A DNA stretch of 64,000 nt, from NCBI RefSeq assembly GCF_042650125.1, contig NZ_JBHSAP010000003.1, positions 1 through 64,000 of the forward strand, in the 5' to 3' direction. The notes under the pieces were generated by a model. The model did no database searches. It worked only from the letters and a program-made list of their open reading frames with translations, and had not been told where the DNA came from. Position 1 is the stretch's first letter; every line of letters starts with the position of its first letter. Below, piece after piece: positions 1-9,498 of the stretch. The translations under genes and the position numbers were made by a program. The DNA is from Salinithrix halophila. GTDB taxonomy: Bacteria; Bacillota; Bacilli; Thermoactinomycetales; DSM-45169.

Positions 1-22
1 CAGGATCAAACTCTCCGATAAA
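1..22 (-). rRNA. 16S rRNA, 5' end only
   Basis: The complement of the first bases reads TTTATCGGAGAGTTTGATCC, the universal 5' end of bacterial 16S rRNA (27F primer site). Transcription runs leftward out of the window, so only about 22 nt of the mature gene are present. The leader and two promoters lie just to the right. Confidence 0.93.
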
Positions 23-142
23 GGTGAGCTTGAAACGCTCAAATGAATTAACAAGGTCGAATCAATTGCTCTTCAGTTTTCAAGGAACGCTTTGTTGTTC
101 CCGCTGTTTTGGCGGTGCCGCTCTCTTGCGGCGACAAGATCT

Positions 143-171
143 ATCCTATCAAATCTATCGGATCCTGTCAA
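143..171 (-). promoter_or_regulatory. rrn promoter P2
   Basis: On the minus strand a -35 TTGACA (166-171) and a -10 TAGGAT (143-148) are separated by exactly 17 nt. They sit about 120 nt upstream of the 16S 5' end, as expected for the proximal rrn promoter. Confidence 0.75.
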
Positions 172-235
172 CAACTTTTTTTGCGGGTTTTTCCGAGGTC
201 CTGTCGAAACCTGCTGTTTCTCAAGGGCAAATAAT

Positions 236-264
236 ACTTTATCATGCATGAAGACACAGGTCAA
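236..264 (-). promoter_or_regulatory. rrn promoter P1
   Basis: On the minus strand TTGACC (259-264) and TAAAGT (236-241) are separated by 17 nt, about 95 nt upstream of P2. Tandem promoters are the usual arrangement for Bacillota rRNA operons. The remaining sequence up to the next gene (265-455) shows no feature I can name. Confidence 0.65.
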
Positions 265-455
265 GAGTATTTTTCCCTATGAGGTTTCCAATCATACACA
301 GCATGATATTCGTGTGATGAGGACGTATGTCGCTTCCAATCCTCCCGCCTCCATCGTATACTATTATAGAAGGTAAGCCTTATCGGCTTTGCCCAGGTCT
401 CCAGGCTGCCTGTTAGAGAACGAAGCCTGGACAGGAGAGGAGAAGAACATTTCTT

Positions 456-935
456 ATGATGGACTGGCTCTCGTGGTTTCCCAAAGAACTTCAAGTATTA
501 ATCATGGCGGGACTTCCTTTTGTCGAATTACGGGGAGCCATTCCCTTCGCCACACTGATAGGATTACCCGCTCGTGAGACCCTTATATTGGCGATCGTCG
601 GTAATCTGATTCCGATCCTACCCTTGATTTACTTCTTTCAACCTTTGACCGAACGCCTTTACGCTTGGTCACCCCGGGCCCGCCGTTTTTGTGAAAGGGT
701 TCAACAGAAAGCGGTGGAAAAAGGGGATTCGATCCGCAAATACGGCGCCCCGGTCGGCCTATTTCTGTTCGTGGCCATTCCTTTCCCTGGAACCGGCGCC
801 TACACTGCTTGCTTTGCAGCTGCCTTTTTCCAGGTGCCTTTCGGAATCTCCTTCGGTGCCATCGCAGCAGGCACCATCTGTTCCGGCTTACTGTTCGCAG
901 CGTTGAGCCATCCTTTAGCCTATCTCTTCCATTGA
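456..935 (+). CDS. Small multidrug-export-type membrane protein (COG2426)
   Basis: A 159-aa hydrophobic protein of the Sm_multidrug_ex / COG2426 family (family call from memory of the conserved N-terminal pattern ELRGAIPFA and the PFPGTGA motif near residue 109). It has about four membrane segments with a short charged stretch around residues 68-95. A transport role has been proposed for the family but is weakly supported, so the substrate is unknown. Two adjacent ATG codons (456, 459) can start it; a purine-rich AGGAGAGGAG lies upstream. It is a single-gene unit ended by a strong hairpin. Confidence 0.8.
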   Translation: MMDWLSWFPKELQVLIMAGLPFVELRGAIPFATLIGLPARETLILAIVGNLIPILPLIYFFQPLTERLYAWSPRARRFCERVQQKAVEKGDSIRKYGAPVGLFLFVAIPFPGTGAYTACFAAAFFQVPFGISFGAIAAGTICSGLLFAALSHPLAYLFH

Positions 936-942
936 ACACGTG

Positions 943-984
943 AACAAGAAACGGCCTCTGGATTTCCGGGGGCCGTTTCTTGTT
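943..984 (+). terminator. Rho-independent terminator
   Basis: The arm AACAAGAAACGGCC pairs with GGCCGTTTCTTGTT across a short loop, directly after the COG2426-type gene. The arms are T- and A-rich on both sides, so it may work in both directions. Confidence 0.8.
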
Positions 985-1050
985 GTGGAATGCAAATTCC
1001 CTTTGCTACCCACATAGTTTGAAATAGAGGTTGATGGGGAGGGAAAAGCA

Positions 1051-1875
1051 TTGAAGCTGAGCGTATGGGAGGAGCACCGTTTCTGGTTGGAAATCTTAGA
1101 GGATCATGCCCGATTTGTCTTTGAATTTCTGTCACCCGATGAAAAGGAGTGGATTGAGCAAGCGAGAACCTATATGCACAGTTTCAAAACACTCCGTCAG
1201 CACCTTCAGGAGATAGACCGGAATGCAAGCCCATCCTCTCCTGAAATGATCCGTTTCGCTAAGGAGGCTCAACCTGTCGCATCGGGATATTATCGGCTAG
1301 AATGTATGATTCAAAGCCTACGTATCCAAAACCAGATCATCATTAATACAACGCCCACCTATTTTAACGGGACACTGGCTGAAAACGGAGAATATCTCCG
1401 GCTGCTCTCCTATTATGTCCATGGTCTAGAGGCGCCGCCTCTGCCATTGGCAGAATTATTGGAGCTCTGGCTCATCGACCAATTGGGGCATGCGCTGTTG
1501 CTGATCAGCCACATCGATCCCGTTGAAGTGGGGGTCAAGGTGCAAGCGGAGCGATTCCAGGCCGTCTTCCAGACTTTCTTAAACCAGAACCGGGTTCTGA
1601 CAGGATATATGCGAACCCAATCACCAGGCTTCCCCAGACAAATGAAGCTGGCGGCGGAAGTAGGGGTGCAAGTCGTTCAATTTTATGCTTTTATCTATCA
1701 GGTGGTTCGCGATTACCAGAATGAGATGCTGATGAACAAAACCACTCTCCGGTTTTTGGAACATCACTTTCCGGAAGCCTGCTATTTCCTGATTAAACTG
1801 TCACTTTATATTCCTGGAATCCAACTTCCGGCTAACTGTTCTTTGACAAAGCCTCACCGCTTCCCTACTGTATAA
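1051..1875 (+). CDS. DUF2935 family protein
   Basis: A 274-aa soluble, helix-rich protein starting at TTG, preceded by GGGGAGGG. The N-terminal pattern WEEHRFWLEILEDHARF matches the DUF2935 family, which occurs as two related alpha-helical bundles in Bacillota; conserved His and Glu residues near the start (H8, E13, H16) could bind metal. The function is unknown. It lies 57 nt upstream of gerXA on the same strand, but there is no evidence it belongs to the germination operon. Confidence 0.75.
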   Translation: MKLSVWEEHRFWLEILEDHARFVFEFLSPDEKEWIEQARTYMHSFKTLRQHLQEIDRNASPSSPEMIRFAKEAQPVASGYYRLECMIQSLRIQNQIIINTTPTYFNGTLAENGEYLRLLSYYVHGLEAPPLPLAELLELWLIDQLGHALLLISHIDPVEVGVKVQAERFQAVFQTFLNQNRVLTGYMRTQSPGFPRQMKLAAEVGVQVVQFYAFIYQVVRDYQNEMLMNKTTLRFLEHHFPEACYFLIKLSLYIPGIQLPANCSLTKPHRFPTV

Positions 1876-1932
1876 ATCCCTCCGATTTCGCTTACGCTAC
1901 AAGAATCAACTGGGCTAAAAAGAGGGAAGAAG

Positions 1933-3444
1933 ATGAGTCTTTTCCGTCGGTGGAGAAAAGAAGGTCAGAATCGCTCCACAGGTAAACCCCTATCAACAAG
2001 GATCGGGGATAACTTGACAGAACTTCAACGGCGCTTTCCCCATGCCCCTGATTTGGTCATCCGCCGCTTCCAAACAAAAGCTGGTGATGAAGTTGCTTTG
2101 TTTTATCTCGAAAATCTGGTGGACAAAATTGCTATCAATGACCAAGTGCTGCGCCCGTTGATGTATGACTTGCCATCCGTTGAAAATTTGGATCAACCCG
2201 AACTTCCCATCGGAAAAACAGAGACCGCATCGGATTGGGCCAAAGTTGAAGCTTCTCTTTTCGAGGGAAAAAGCATCCTTATTCTAGAAGGCCATCATTC
2301 AGCCCTCCTATTTTTCACACAGGGATGGCCCCAACGGGCGATTCAGGAGCCCCAGGTAGAATCCACCCTTAAAGGCGGGCATCAGGGTTTCGTAGAAACG
2401 GCCACGCAAAATCTTGCACTCATCCGTACTTACTTGAATCATCGGGAGCTACATATTAAGAAGTATACATTGGGACTGCGGGGGAATATTGAAGCTTATA
2501 TCGTGTATCTGAATGATATCGTACAACCCGATTATGTGGCGGAGATGGAAGACCGTATTCAACAGATTCATGTAGATACCGTTCTTAACACCGGCGAATT
2601 GGAACAATATGTGGAGGATCATCCTTTTGCCCTGTTTCCTCAATTTCTTCACACGGAACGGCCGGACACGGTTGTGTCTCAGATCCTCCAAGGGCGAATC
2701 GCCGTATTGGTCGACCGCTCCCCTTTTGTCATGATTGGACCCGCCACGTTCACAACTTTTTTCCAAAATGTTGATGACTACAGCGTCCGTTGGCTAGTGG
2801 CGTCTTTTCTGCGCCTTTTGCGTTTTTTTGCCTTCTTCATTGCGATCAGCTTACCCGCTCTTTATATCGCGGTCATCTCCTTTCATTATGAAGTGATTCC
2901 CTTCGACTTGATGCTTTCCATCGCTACCTCCAGAGTTCGAGTGCCTTTCCCCCCGATTCTGGAAGCATTGTTAATGGAAGCGGCCATTGAGATGATCCGA
3001 GAAGCCGGGGTCCGCCTCCCATCCCCCGTAGGACAGACCATCGGGGTCGTAGGAGGGATTGTGGTAGGACAAGCTGCCGTACAGGCGGGGATCGTCAGCA
3101 ATATCATGGTCATCATTGTGGCCATTACCGCGATTTCATCCTTTATCATCCCCAACCACGATATGGCCTTCGCCGTCCGTCTCGTTCGATTCCCGATGAT
3201 GCTGATCGCTTCCCTGTTCGGGATGGTGGGGATCGCGATCGGGCTCATCGTTCTGTTCGTCCATATTATCAACATGGAATCCCTGGGCCAACCTTACGGC
3301 AGCCCTTTCGCACCAACTCGTCTTCCCGACTGGAAAGATACCTGGATTCGGGTCCCCCTCTGGAAAATGAATACCCGGCCCTTGTCCCCTCACCCCCTGC
3401 AACGGCGCCGGCAAGGTCAGACCCGAAAGGGTGAGGATGACTGA
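1933..3444 (+). CDS. Spore germination receptor subunit A (GerA family)
   Basis: A 503-aa protein of the GerA/GerBA/GerKA family, the A subunit of the nutrient germinant receptor in the spore inner membrane. A hydrophilic N-terminal region (to about residue 290) is followed by about five membrane segments, with the family-typical stretch around FPPILEALLMEAAIEMIREA. The ATG is preceded by AGAGGGAAG at good spacing. Its stop shares a base with the start of gerXB, so the subunits are translationally coupled. The length is normal for the family. Confidence 0.93.
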   Translation: MSLFRRWRKEGQNRSTGKPLSTRIGDNLTELQRRFPHAPDLVIRRFQTKAGDEVALFYLENLVDKIAINDQVLRPLMYDLPSVENLDQPELPIGKTETASDWAKVEASLFEGKSILILEGHHSALLFFTQGWPQRAIQEPQVESTLKGGHQGFVETATQNLALIRTYLNHRELHIKKYTLGLRGNIEAYIVYLNDIVQPDYVAEMEDRIQQIHVDTVLNTGELEQYVEDHPFALFPQFLHTERPDTVVSQILQGRIAVLVDRSPFVMIGPATFTTFFQNVDDYSVRWLVASFLRLLRFFAFFIAISLPALYIAVISFHYEVIPFDLMLSIATSRVRVPFPPILEALLMEAAIEMIREAGVRLPSPVGQTIGVVGGIVVGQAAVQAGIVSNIMVIIVAITAISSFIIPNHDMAFAVRLVRFPMMLIASLFGMVGIAIGLIVLFVHIINMESLGQPYGSPFAPTRLPDWKDTWIRVPLWKMNTRPLSPHPLQRRRQGQTRKGEDD

Positions 3445-4547
3445 TGGAACGCTCTACCTTCAACCAACTTTCTCTTTCCCAATACGTATTCATCATCTAC
3501 AAAACCCAAATCGGAATCGGTGTTCTCACCCTGCCCCGAGATGTGGCGGAACAAGCAGGAACAGACGGTTGGATCTCTATTGTCATCGGCTGGGCCGTTT
3601 CCGTCGCACTCAGTATTCTGATCGTCAAAATCATGGAAAAGCATCCCGAAGACACCCTTTATGACCTTCTCCCGAAAATCTTTGGCAAGTGGATGGGAAA
3701 GGGGCTTTCGTTGTTATGGGTGCTTTATTCCCTCTTTGCCGCGTCCACGGTATTTTTTGTTACACTTCACATTATCGAAGTTTGGGTTCTTCCTGGTGCT
3801 AAAGCCTATCAGTTGACAATCCTTTTTATGATTCCCATCCTGATGATTGTCCAGCATGGTTTAAAGGCGATTGGACGAACCGCCGACTTCGTCTATCTGG
3901 CCACGATCTGGATGCCTCTCATCCTGATCTTCTCCCTTCAAGAGCATGTCGAGTGGCTGAATCTTCTCCCCTTGATGAAGGAGGGGTGGAAGCCTGTTTT
4001 TGGGGCGGTGAAATCAACGGCCCTTTCCTTTCTCGGATTTGAAATGGCTTTTCTCCTGTATCCCTTCCTGAAAAACAAGAAAGCTGCCGTCAAAGGAATT
4101 GTCATCGCCAATTCCCTCTCCCTTTTAATCTATTTTATCGCCACGCTTTTCAGCTTTGTCCGTTTCAGCCCGGAACAAGTGAAACAATTCGTTTGGCCCA
4201 CGCTCGTCCTTTTGAAACCCATTCAATTCCCTTTCCTTGAACGGTTGGAAATTACGTTTTTATCTTTTTACCTGTTTGTTTTGTTCATGACCGTTATCCC
4301 TTATTTTTATATGGCCCTATTCGGAACCATGAAAATTACAGGAAAGCAGGATCATCGTCCGCTGATGTGGGGAATTGCCCTGTCGGGAATCATCCTGATG
4401 TTATTTGTTGAGCCCTTAAGTACCGAGGTCAACCAATTACAAAAATGGTTCGGCAACGTGGGAATCCTGTATGCGTTTTTATTCCCCCCTTTCCTCTGGC
4501 TCATGGATCGCATCGTAACCCGAACGAAAATGGGGTCGATGAAATGA
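3444..4547 (+). CDS. Spore germination receptor subunit B (GerB permease)
   Basis: A 367-aa, ten-helix membrane protein of the spore germination permease family (APC superfamily). The opening pattern, IYKTQIGIGVLTLPRDVAE, is typical of the endospore GerAB type. It is thought to bind the germinant (amino acid or similar) within the receptor complex. The start overlaps the gerXA stop by one base and the stop overlaps the gerXC start as ATGA, giving a tight three-gene operon. Confidence 0.93.
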   Translation: MERSTFNQLSLSQYVFIIYKTQIGIGVLTLPRDVAEQAGTDGWISIVIGWAVSVALSILIVKIMEKHPEDTLYDLLPKIFGKWMGKGLSLLWVLYSLFAASTVFFVTLHIIEVWVLPGAKAYQLTILFMIPILMIVQHGLKAIGRTADFVYLATIWMPLILIFSLQEHVEWLNLLPLMKEGWKPVFGAVKSTALSFLGFEMAFLLYPFLKNKKAAVKGIVIANSLSLLIYFIATLFSFVRFSPEQVKQFVWPTLVLLKPIQFPFLERLEITFLSFYLFVLFMTVIPYFYMALFGTMKITGKQDHRPLMWGIALSGIILMLFVEPLSTEVNQLQKWFGNVGILYAFLFPPFLWLMDRIVTRTKMGSMK

Positions 4548-5641
4548 AAAGAAAGTTTTTGTACGGACTACAAGTTGTTCTACTCATCCTAATGCCTGGG
4601 TGTGGGGAAAAACTATACCTGGAGCAGGCAAGTATTGTTTTAGTGTTGGGTCTAGATAAGGAACAAGATACATACAAGATCTTTCATTCCAATCCCGTCT
4701 TCAACAGGCAAGCAGAAGAAAAGGTGGATATCACCACCGCCACCGGATCGACTCTGCGTGAAACCACCACACTCATTAACAACATGACTACAGGAAAAGT
4801 CGTAGGCGGAAAGCTGCAAAATATCCTGATCGGAAAACGGTTGCTAAGAAAACAGAACGCCTTCCCTTTATTAGACGTCTTGTTCCGGGATCCCAAAAAT
4901 GAAACCAACGCGAGAGTTATCGTCGTCGACGGCCCGGTTCAGGATGTGATGTATGCCGACACACAAGATAAAGGAATGCTGGGGACGGTCATCCGAGATA
5001 TTGTTGAATCCTCGAGTAAAAATGGCACCACGGTGCTGACTCGGTTGTTACAATTTCATCGACAGATATTTGATAAACGGATTACCCCCCACCTATCGGA
5101 AATGACCATGAAGAATGACGAAATTACGGTAACGGGAACCGCCCTCCTCGATCGACAGGGGAAATATGCGACTTCATTAAACAACAAAGAAAGCACATTG
5201 CTGTTGCTATTGCAGGGAGACACCAAACAATCGGTGCCTCTGATGCTTCATCAGAAACCCGGCGATCAGGAGGAAATCAGTATCAATATCGACAACTCCT
5301 CTGTTAAGGTATCAACTGATTTTCAAAAAGGCCGGTTTGTTTTCGACATCGGCATTCAAGTCGAGGCCTCTGTCACGGAACGCAAGTTTCCGATCGACTG
5401 GAAAAAGGAAACACCCCGAACAGAGTCTCTCTTGCAAAAGCAAGTGAAAAAGGAATGCGAAAACCTGGTCAAAAAAATTCAGCAACATCAATTGGATCCC
5501 ATTGGATTGGGAATTTACGCCAAGTCTCATCGGTATGCAGAGTGGAAAAGGGTCGAAAAAGAGTGGGGAAAAGCTCTCTCCAAAGCAAAAATCACCATCT
5601 CCCCTGAAGTAAAAATCAAAAATTACGGCGTATCCATGTGA
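4544..5641 (+). CDS. Spore germination lipoprotein (Ger(x)C family)
   Basis: A 365-aa lipoprotein subunit of the germinant receptor. The chosen ATG at 4544 overlaps the gerXB stop (ATGA) and gives a short signal peptide ending in the lipobox LMPGC at about residue 19. An upstream in-frame ATG at 4445 would put 33 hydrophilic residues before the signal peptide and is unlikely. The C-terminal third (about residues 235-360) is the conserved Ger(x)C domain, with a long amphipathic lysine-rich helix. No clear terminator follows. Confidence 0.9.
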   Translation: MKRKFLYGLQVVLLILMPGCGEKLYLEQASIVLVLGLDKEQDTYKIFHSNPVFNRQAEEKVDITTATGSTLRETTTLINNMTTGKVVGGKLQNILIGKRLLRKQNAFPLLDVLFRDPKNETNARVIVVDGPVQDVMYADTQDKGMLGTVIRDIVESSSKNGTTVLTRLLQFHRQIFDKRITPHLSEMTMKNDEITVTGTALLDRQGKYATSLNNKESTLLLLLQGDTKQSVPLMLHQKPGDQEEISINIDNSSVKVSTDFQKGRFVFDIGIQVEASVTERKFPIDWKKETPRTESLLQKQVKKECENLVKKIQQHQLDPIGLGIYAKSHRYAEWKRVEKEWGKALSKAKITISPEVKIKNYGVSM

Positions 5642-6026
5642 CAAATCGACGTGGTCTTTATCAAAGCGGCCTTCATATAGCCCCTTACGCGATCGATGCA
5701 AAGATAAAACAGAAAAAGAAAAGGGAGAAACCAAACCATGAGAGTACCTGAGCAGGTGAAGGAGTGTCGGGTAGCTTCCCATTATTTGCGTACAGATCTC
5801 TCGTAAGGGTTCCTCCCGCTTATGATGATTGCCAACGCGATAGTGGGTTCTCAATAATTTCTTTACAGAAAGCATCTACATTTCACCTGCTTTCTTGTTT
5901 GAGAGCTGAGACCCTGCGACTCTGCGGAGTGCATATTAAAAACACCCCTAAAAAGCAGTTTCCTTTCAAGGGATATTTTTCGAAGCAGATTTGTATCATT
6001 CATCGAACTTTTAACAAAGGCTTTTT
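5642..6026. other. Intergenic region without a recognised feature
   Basis: About 385 nt between the 3' ends of gerXC and the convergent secreted protein gene. No RBS-backed ORF, hairpin with T-tract or RNA motif was recognised. Confidence 0.5.
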
Positions 6027-7241
6027 TCAGTCGGCGGAAGGGTCAACCGACGGCTTCGGTCGGGCACCGCCCTCCTCTTTCAGCGAACGAATCCAATCAC
6101 GCTCCAATTGTTCCAGTGATTTCCCGTAAACCTTCCGTATGGCAGAACGGGTACGCCGGTTGATGAGAGGGAGCTTCTCCCCGCTGTCTCGATCCACCGC
6201 CGGGCTGAGTTCCAGGACCGCAAACAGCTGTTTTACCTTTTCCACTCCATATTGTTCCATCAGAAAGCGGAAAAATTGATCGCACTCCGCATAGTAAGCC
6301 TTGGCCTCCTTTTCCGGAAGGCTCTCCAAATGGATGGTCTCAAGACGCCCAAGAGACCACCTGGGCTTGACATAAGCTTCTTCCTCTTCAGTCCGGATCC
6401 CTGGGAGAAGGTGAGACTGAAAATATTCGGCAGCCCCTTCCTGAAGCCAATAAGCCGCGTTATCTCCAGTCATCTCACTGATCATCTGATGGGTCACCTC
6501 ATGAACGATACCCGAAGAAAGCAATTTGCGGTCTGTGACAGCGGCCGTACCGATCAATTTGACCGACTGACCTGCCTCGTGCCATCCCCCTGCCCAATCA
6601 GGGAGGGAAAGCTTGATAGACTGGCGGAACACTTCCGGTGAGTGATACAACTTCACTTCCAAACGCTCAGCAGGATGCCATCCGAATTGGCGTTCCAAGC
6701 CGTGGACGGCGCGATCCGCCGCTTCCAGGGAGATCAAAGCCTGTTCCTTCAACCTTTCATCCGAATAATGAACCAACACGTCGCCTCGGGCGATGTGATA
6801 AAAGGGAAGGTCTGCGTCACGCCATCCCTTCTCCGTCTCCTGGAACAAAAGCGGAAATTTGACGGTTGTCGTCTTCCCTTTACGGCTGTATTGTTGTTCC
6901 AGCCAAACACGCACTTGGTGTTCCTTCCCAGGAATGAGGGAAATCATTTTCAGACGGAATGAACCCCGGTCAATCCAGCGGACGGCATCGTCAAACCAAC
7001 GTTTCTGTTCCTGGATATACGTCCTCATCCCCGGATGAATCACCTCCAGAAACCGCCGTCGATCCTTGTGATTCACTGCATCTTCTTTTTGCTTGATTAA
7101 CCGTGTGATCTCCTTTTCAACAAGCGATTCGTGAGCTTTTATCACCAAAGCATCTCCGGAGACGGGTCCTGCTCCTATGAGTAAGCACGCCGCAATCCAG
7201 AAAAGGAGTAGGTGCCTACATCCCTTCTTCATCCGTATCAA
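6027..7241 (-). CDS. Secreted gluzincin-like metallopeptidase (peptidase MA type)
   Basis: About 404 aa. An N-terminal signal peptide (basic KKGCRH, then a hydrophobic stretch ending near VSGDA) points to export. The sequence HEVTHQMISEM carries the zinc motif HExxH, and WLQEGAAEYF about 20 residues later supplies the Glu of a gluzincin triad. Residues 30-190 look like an extracellular ligand-binding or NTF2-like region. The start is best placed at TTG 7241, because GGAGGG lies 7 nt before it; ATG codons at 7256 and 7247 overlap or abut that SD. The role is unknown; remodelling of an extracellular or spore-surface protein would fit. Confidence 0.7.
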   Translation of the reverse strand: MIRMKKGCRHLLLFWIAACLLIGAGPVSGDALVIKAHESLVEKEITRLIKQKEDAVNHKDRRRFLEVIHPGMRTYIQEQKRWFDDAVRWIDRGSFRLKMISLIPGKEHQVRVWLEQQYSRKGKTTTVKFPLLFQETEKGWRDADLPFYHIARGDVLVHYSDERLKEQALISLEAADRAVHGLERQFGWHPAERLEVKLYHSPEVFRQSIKLSLPDWAGGWHEAGQSVKLIGTAAVTDRKLLSSGIVHEVTHQMISEMTGDNAAYWLQEGAAEYFQSHLLPGIRTEEEEAYVKPRWSLGRLETIHLESLPEKEAKAYYAECDQFFRFLMEQYGVEKVKQLFAVLELSPAVDRDSGEKLPLINRRTRSAIRKVYGKSLEQLERDWIRSLKEEGGARPKPSVDPSAD

Positions 7242-7312
7242 TGGCATACCCTCCATAAAAAGGTGGTACCGATACGACTAGTTTCATACGGAGGGGGCCC
7301 CTTCATACCCCC

Positions 7313-7356
7313 TATAAAAAAACCGCTTCCCAACGAGCAGGTTGAGAAACGGCAGA
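7313..7356 (-). terminator. Probable terminator of tctA
   Basis: On the minus strand an imperfect hairpin (CCGTTTCTCAAC / GTTGGGAAGCGG) is followed by a run of seven T residues about 80 nt after the tctA stop. It contains mismatches, so confidence is moderate. Confidence 0.5.
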
Positions 7357-7432
7357 AGAACGTCGAAATCCTATATTTTCCAATAGCATGAACACATCAT
7401 CCGTCTTCAGCCCAAGTTTGTGACAAAACCCC

Positions 7433-8941
7433 TCATACGGAGACCCCTCGATCCCGTCTACGCGATGCTATCCACTGTTTCACCAGGGGGTAGAACAGGG
7501 ATACCACCGTCACAGCCAGCAACGCAACGGTGATGGGTCGGTCCACAAAAACACTCCAGCTTCCTCCGGACAAGGTCAGGGACTGACGAAGGGATTGTTC
7601 CATCATACCTCCCAGAATAAAAGCCAGGATTAAGGGAGCCGCCGGAAAGCGGAACCGGCGCATAAGGAAACCAATGATGCCAAAGAGGATCAACAGATAC
7701 AGATCAAAGGTGGCGAAGCTGACTCCGTACACCCCAATCATACAAAAGAGGATAACCAGGGTAATCAAAAGGGGCCTCGGAATCAGAAGCACTCGAGCAA
7801 TATAAGGAATCAGGGGCAGATTCAGAACCAACAGGAATAGGTTCCCCACATACATGCTAGTGATCACCCCCCAAAATACATCCGGGTGTTCATTGAGCAT
7901 CAGTGGTCCGGGCTGCACCCCATATACCAGCAGGGCTCCTAACATGACCGCTGTCGTACCCGAACCAGGAATCCCCAGGGTAAGAAGGGGAACGAAGGCC
8001 CCGCTACAAGCGGCATTATTGGCTGTTTCTGGAGCAGCCAACCCCTTTAAAGCACCCTTTCCAAACCGGGAAGGATCCTTGGCCAGGCGTTTCTCAGTCA
8101 CATAGGCCAAAAAGGAGGCGATAGTAGCACCGGCTCCCGGCAATACTCCCAGTAAAAATCCCAATACGGACTGCCGCCCCGTCGGCCCGGCAATTTCTTT
8201 TATATCTGCTTTGCTCAACTTGAGGCTGCCTACTTCCTTCCAAGTTGAAAAGAGAGACTTCTTCCGGTTCCTGATCATGAAAGCCACTTCGGCCAAGGCG
8301 AATACCCCCAAAGCCACGATCAAAAAATCGATTCCTTCCATCAGTTCAGGTTTGTTAAAGGTAAACCGCTGGGTCCCCGTCTGCTGGTCAATCCCCACCG
8401 TCGCCAGTATCAACCCGACTACAGCAGAAATAAAGGCTTTAATGGTGGACCCTTCCGCCAGACTGGCAATCGCCGTCAACCCCAGTAACATGAGAGCAAA
8501 GTATTCGGGAGGTCCGAAACTGACCGCAACCTGAGCCAATTTCGGTGCCACGAGCATCAAAGCGACCACACCAAAGCTTCCCCCGATAAATGAACATATC
8601 GCAGCTATCGCAAGGGCTTTCCCCGCTTTTCCCTGCTGTGCCAACGGATATCCGTCAAATGAGGTGGCCACCGTTCCGGCTACACCTGGGGCGTTCAGCA
8701 GAATCGATGAGGTGGATCCGCCGAAAATGGCCCCGTAATATACCCCAGCCATCATAATCAAGGCGGAAGCAGAGTCCATGCCGTAACTGAGGGGGATCAT
8801 GATCGCGATAGCACTAATCGGTCCCAAACCCGGAAGCATGCCGATGATGGTCCCGGCAAGCACACCGATAAAAACATAAATGAGATTTTCCGGGGATAGG
8901 GCCACTTGAAATCCGTATAGGATGCTATCCAATGTTTCCAT
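7433..8941 (-). CDS. tctA: Tripartite tricarboxylate transporter permease, large subunit
   Basis: A 502-aa protein of the TctA family with about 11-12 membrane helices. The signature GTIIGMLPGLGPISAIA near residues 30-46 and the repeated GVLPGAGATIASFLAY near residue 265 are typical of the family. With TctB it forms the membrane channel driven by an ion gradient, fed by the periplasmic-type binding protein TctC. AAAGGAGGG precedes the ATG. It is the last gene of tctC-tctB-tctA. The real substrate (citrate, tartrate or another carboxylate) cannot be read from sequence. Confidence 0.93.
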   Translation of the reverse strand: METLDSILYGFQVALSPENLIYVFIGVLAGTIIGMLPGLGPISAIAIMIPLSYGMDSASALIMMAGVYYGAIFGGSTSSILLNAPGVAGTVATSFDGYPLAQQGKAGKALAIAAICSFIGGSFGVVALMLVAPKLAQVAVSFGPPEYFALMLLGLTAIASLAEGSTIKAFISAVVGLILATVGIDQQTGTQRFTFNKPELMEGIDFLIVALGVFALAEVAFMIRNRKKSLFSTWKEVGSLKLSKADIKEIAGPTGRQSVLGFLLGVLPGAGATIASFLAYVTEKRLAKDPSRFGKGALKGLAAPETANNAACSGAFVPLLTLGIPGSGTTAVMLGALLVYGVQPGPLMLNEHPDVFWGVITSMYVGNLFLLVLNLPLIPYIARVLLIPRPLLITLVILFCMIGVYGVSFATFDLYLLILFGIIGFLMRRFRFPAAPLILAFILGGMMEQSLRQSLTLSGGSWSVFVDRPITVALLAVTVVSLFYPLVKQWIASRRRDRGVSV

Positions 8942-8956
8942 GCTGCTTCCCTCCTT

Positions 8957-9403
8957 TTAAAAGGGCAAGGGGCCCTGGGGTAAGGTGATATTGAGCAGAT
9001 AGGTGAAAGCGTAATACATCACCCCGGTAAAACCGAGGGCTACCGTTACATTGACTCCCCACCGCCGGTATCCTAGCAAGACTGTAACACCCAAAATGAA
9101 GGGGATGGTAACCAAAACGAAGCCCAACCACTCCAAAAAGAACACATACAGGAGAGTAGCTCCTAAAACAGTCCCCAGCACACCCCATTCCTTGCGAGAC
9201 AGAGAATCTTCTTGATCGGCAGGAGTCTTCTCTCCGAAAAAGAATAACAAAACCGCTAAAACCAAGAGGAGCCAGCCCAGTCCGATAGGTAGTGCATCAG
9301 CGTCCATGACAGCCAATGCATAAGAAGGAAGGCGGTAACTGAAAAGAAGATATAGCACAGCGATAATCATCAACACAATGGACGCTTGTCGATCCCGTGT
9401 CAT
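8957..9403 (-). CDS. tctB: Tripartite tricarboxylate transporter, small membrane subunit
   Basis: A 148-aa four-helix membrane protein of the TctB family, identified by topology (two helices, charged loop around residues 58-72, two helices) and by its position between tctC and tctA. It ends 15 nt before tctA, so the two are co-transcribed. TctB sequences are poorly conserved, so context carries most of the assignment. Confidence 0.85.
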   Translation of the reverse strand: MTRDRQASIVLMIIAVLYLLFSYRLPSYALAVMDADALPIGLGWLLLVLAVLLFFFGEKTPADQEDSLSRKEWGVLGTVLGATLLYVFFLEWLGFVLVTIPFILGVTVLLGYRRWGVNVTVALGFTGVMYYAFTYLLNITLPQGPLPF

Positions 9404-9460
9404 GGATTCGGCACTTTCTCCCGCGCAGAACGGGGAGTGCCTCCCTCCCTTCGTGAGTAG

Positions 9461-9486
9461 AAAAAGATGGCGGGGAAACCGCCATC
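9461..9486 (-). terminator. Intra-operon attenuator hairpin between tctC and tctB
   Basis: On the minus strand GATGGCGG-TTTCC-CCGCCATC is a perfect 8-bp stem followed by TTTTTC, 12 nt after the tctC stop and about 60 nt before tctB. It looks like a true Rho-independent terminator placed inside the operon, which would give more binding protein than permease. Confidence 0.7.
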
Positions 9487-9498
9487 CCAGTTCAACGG

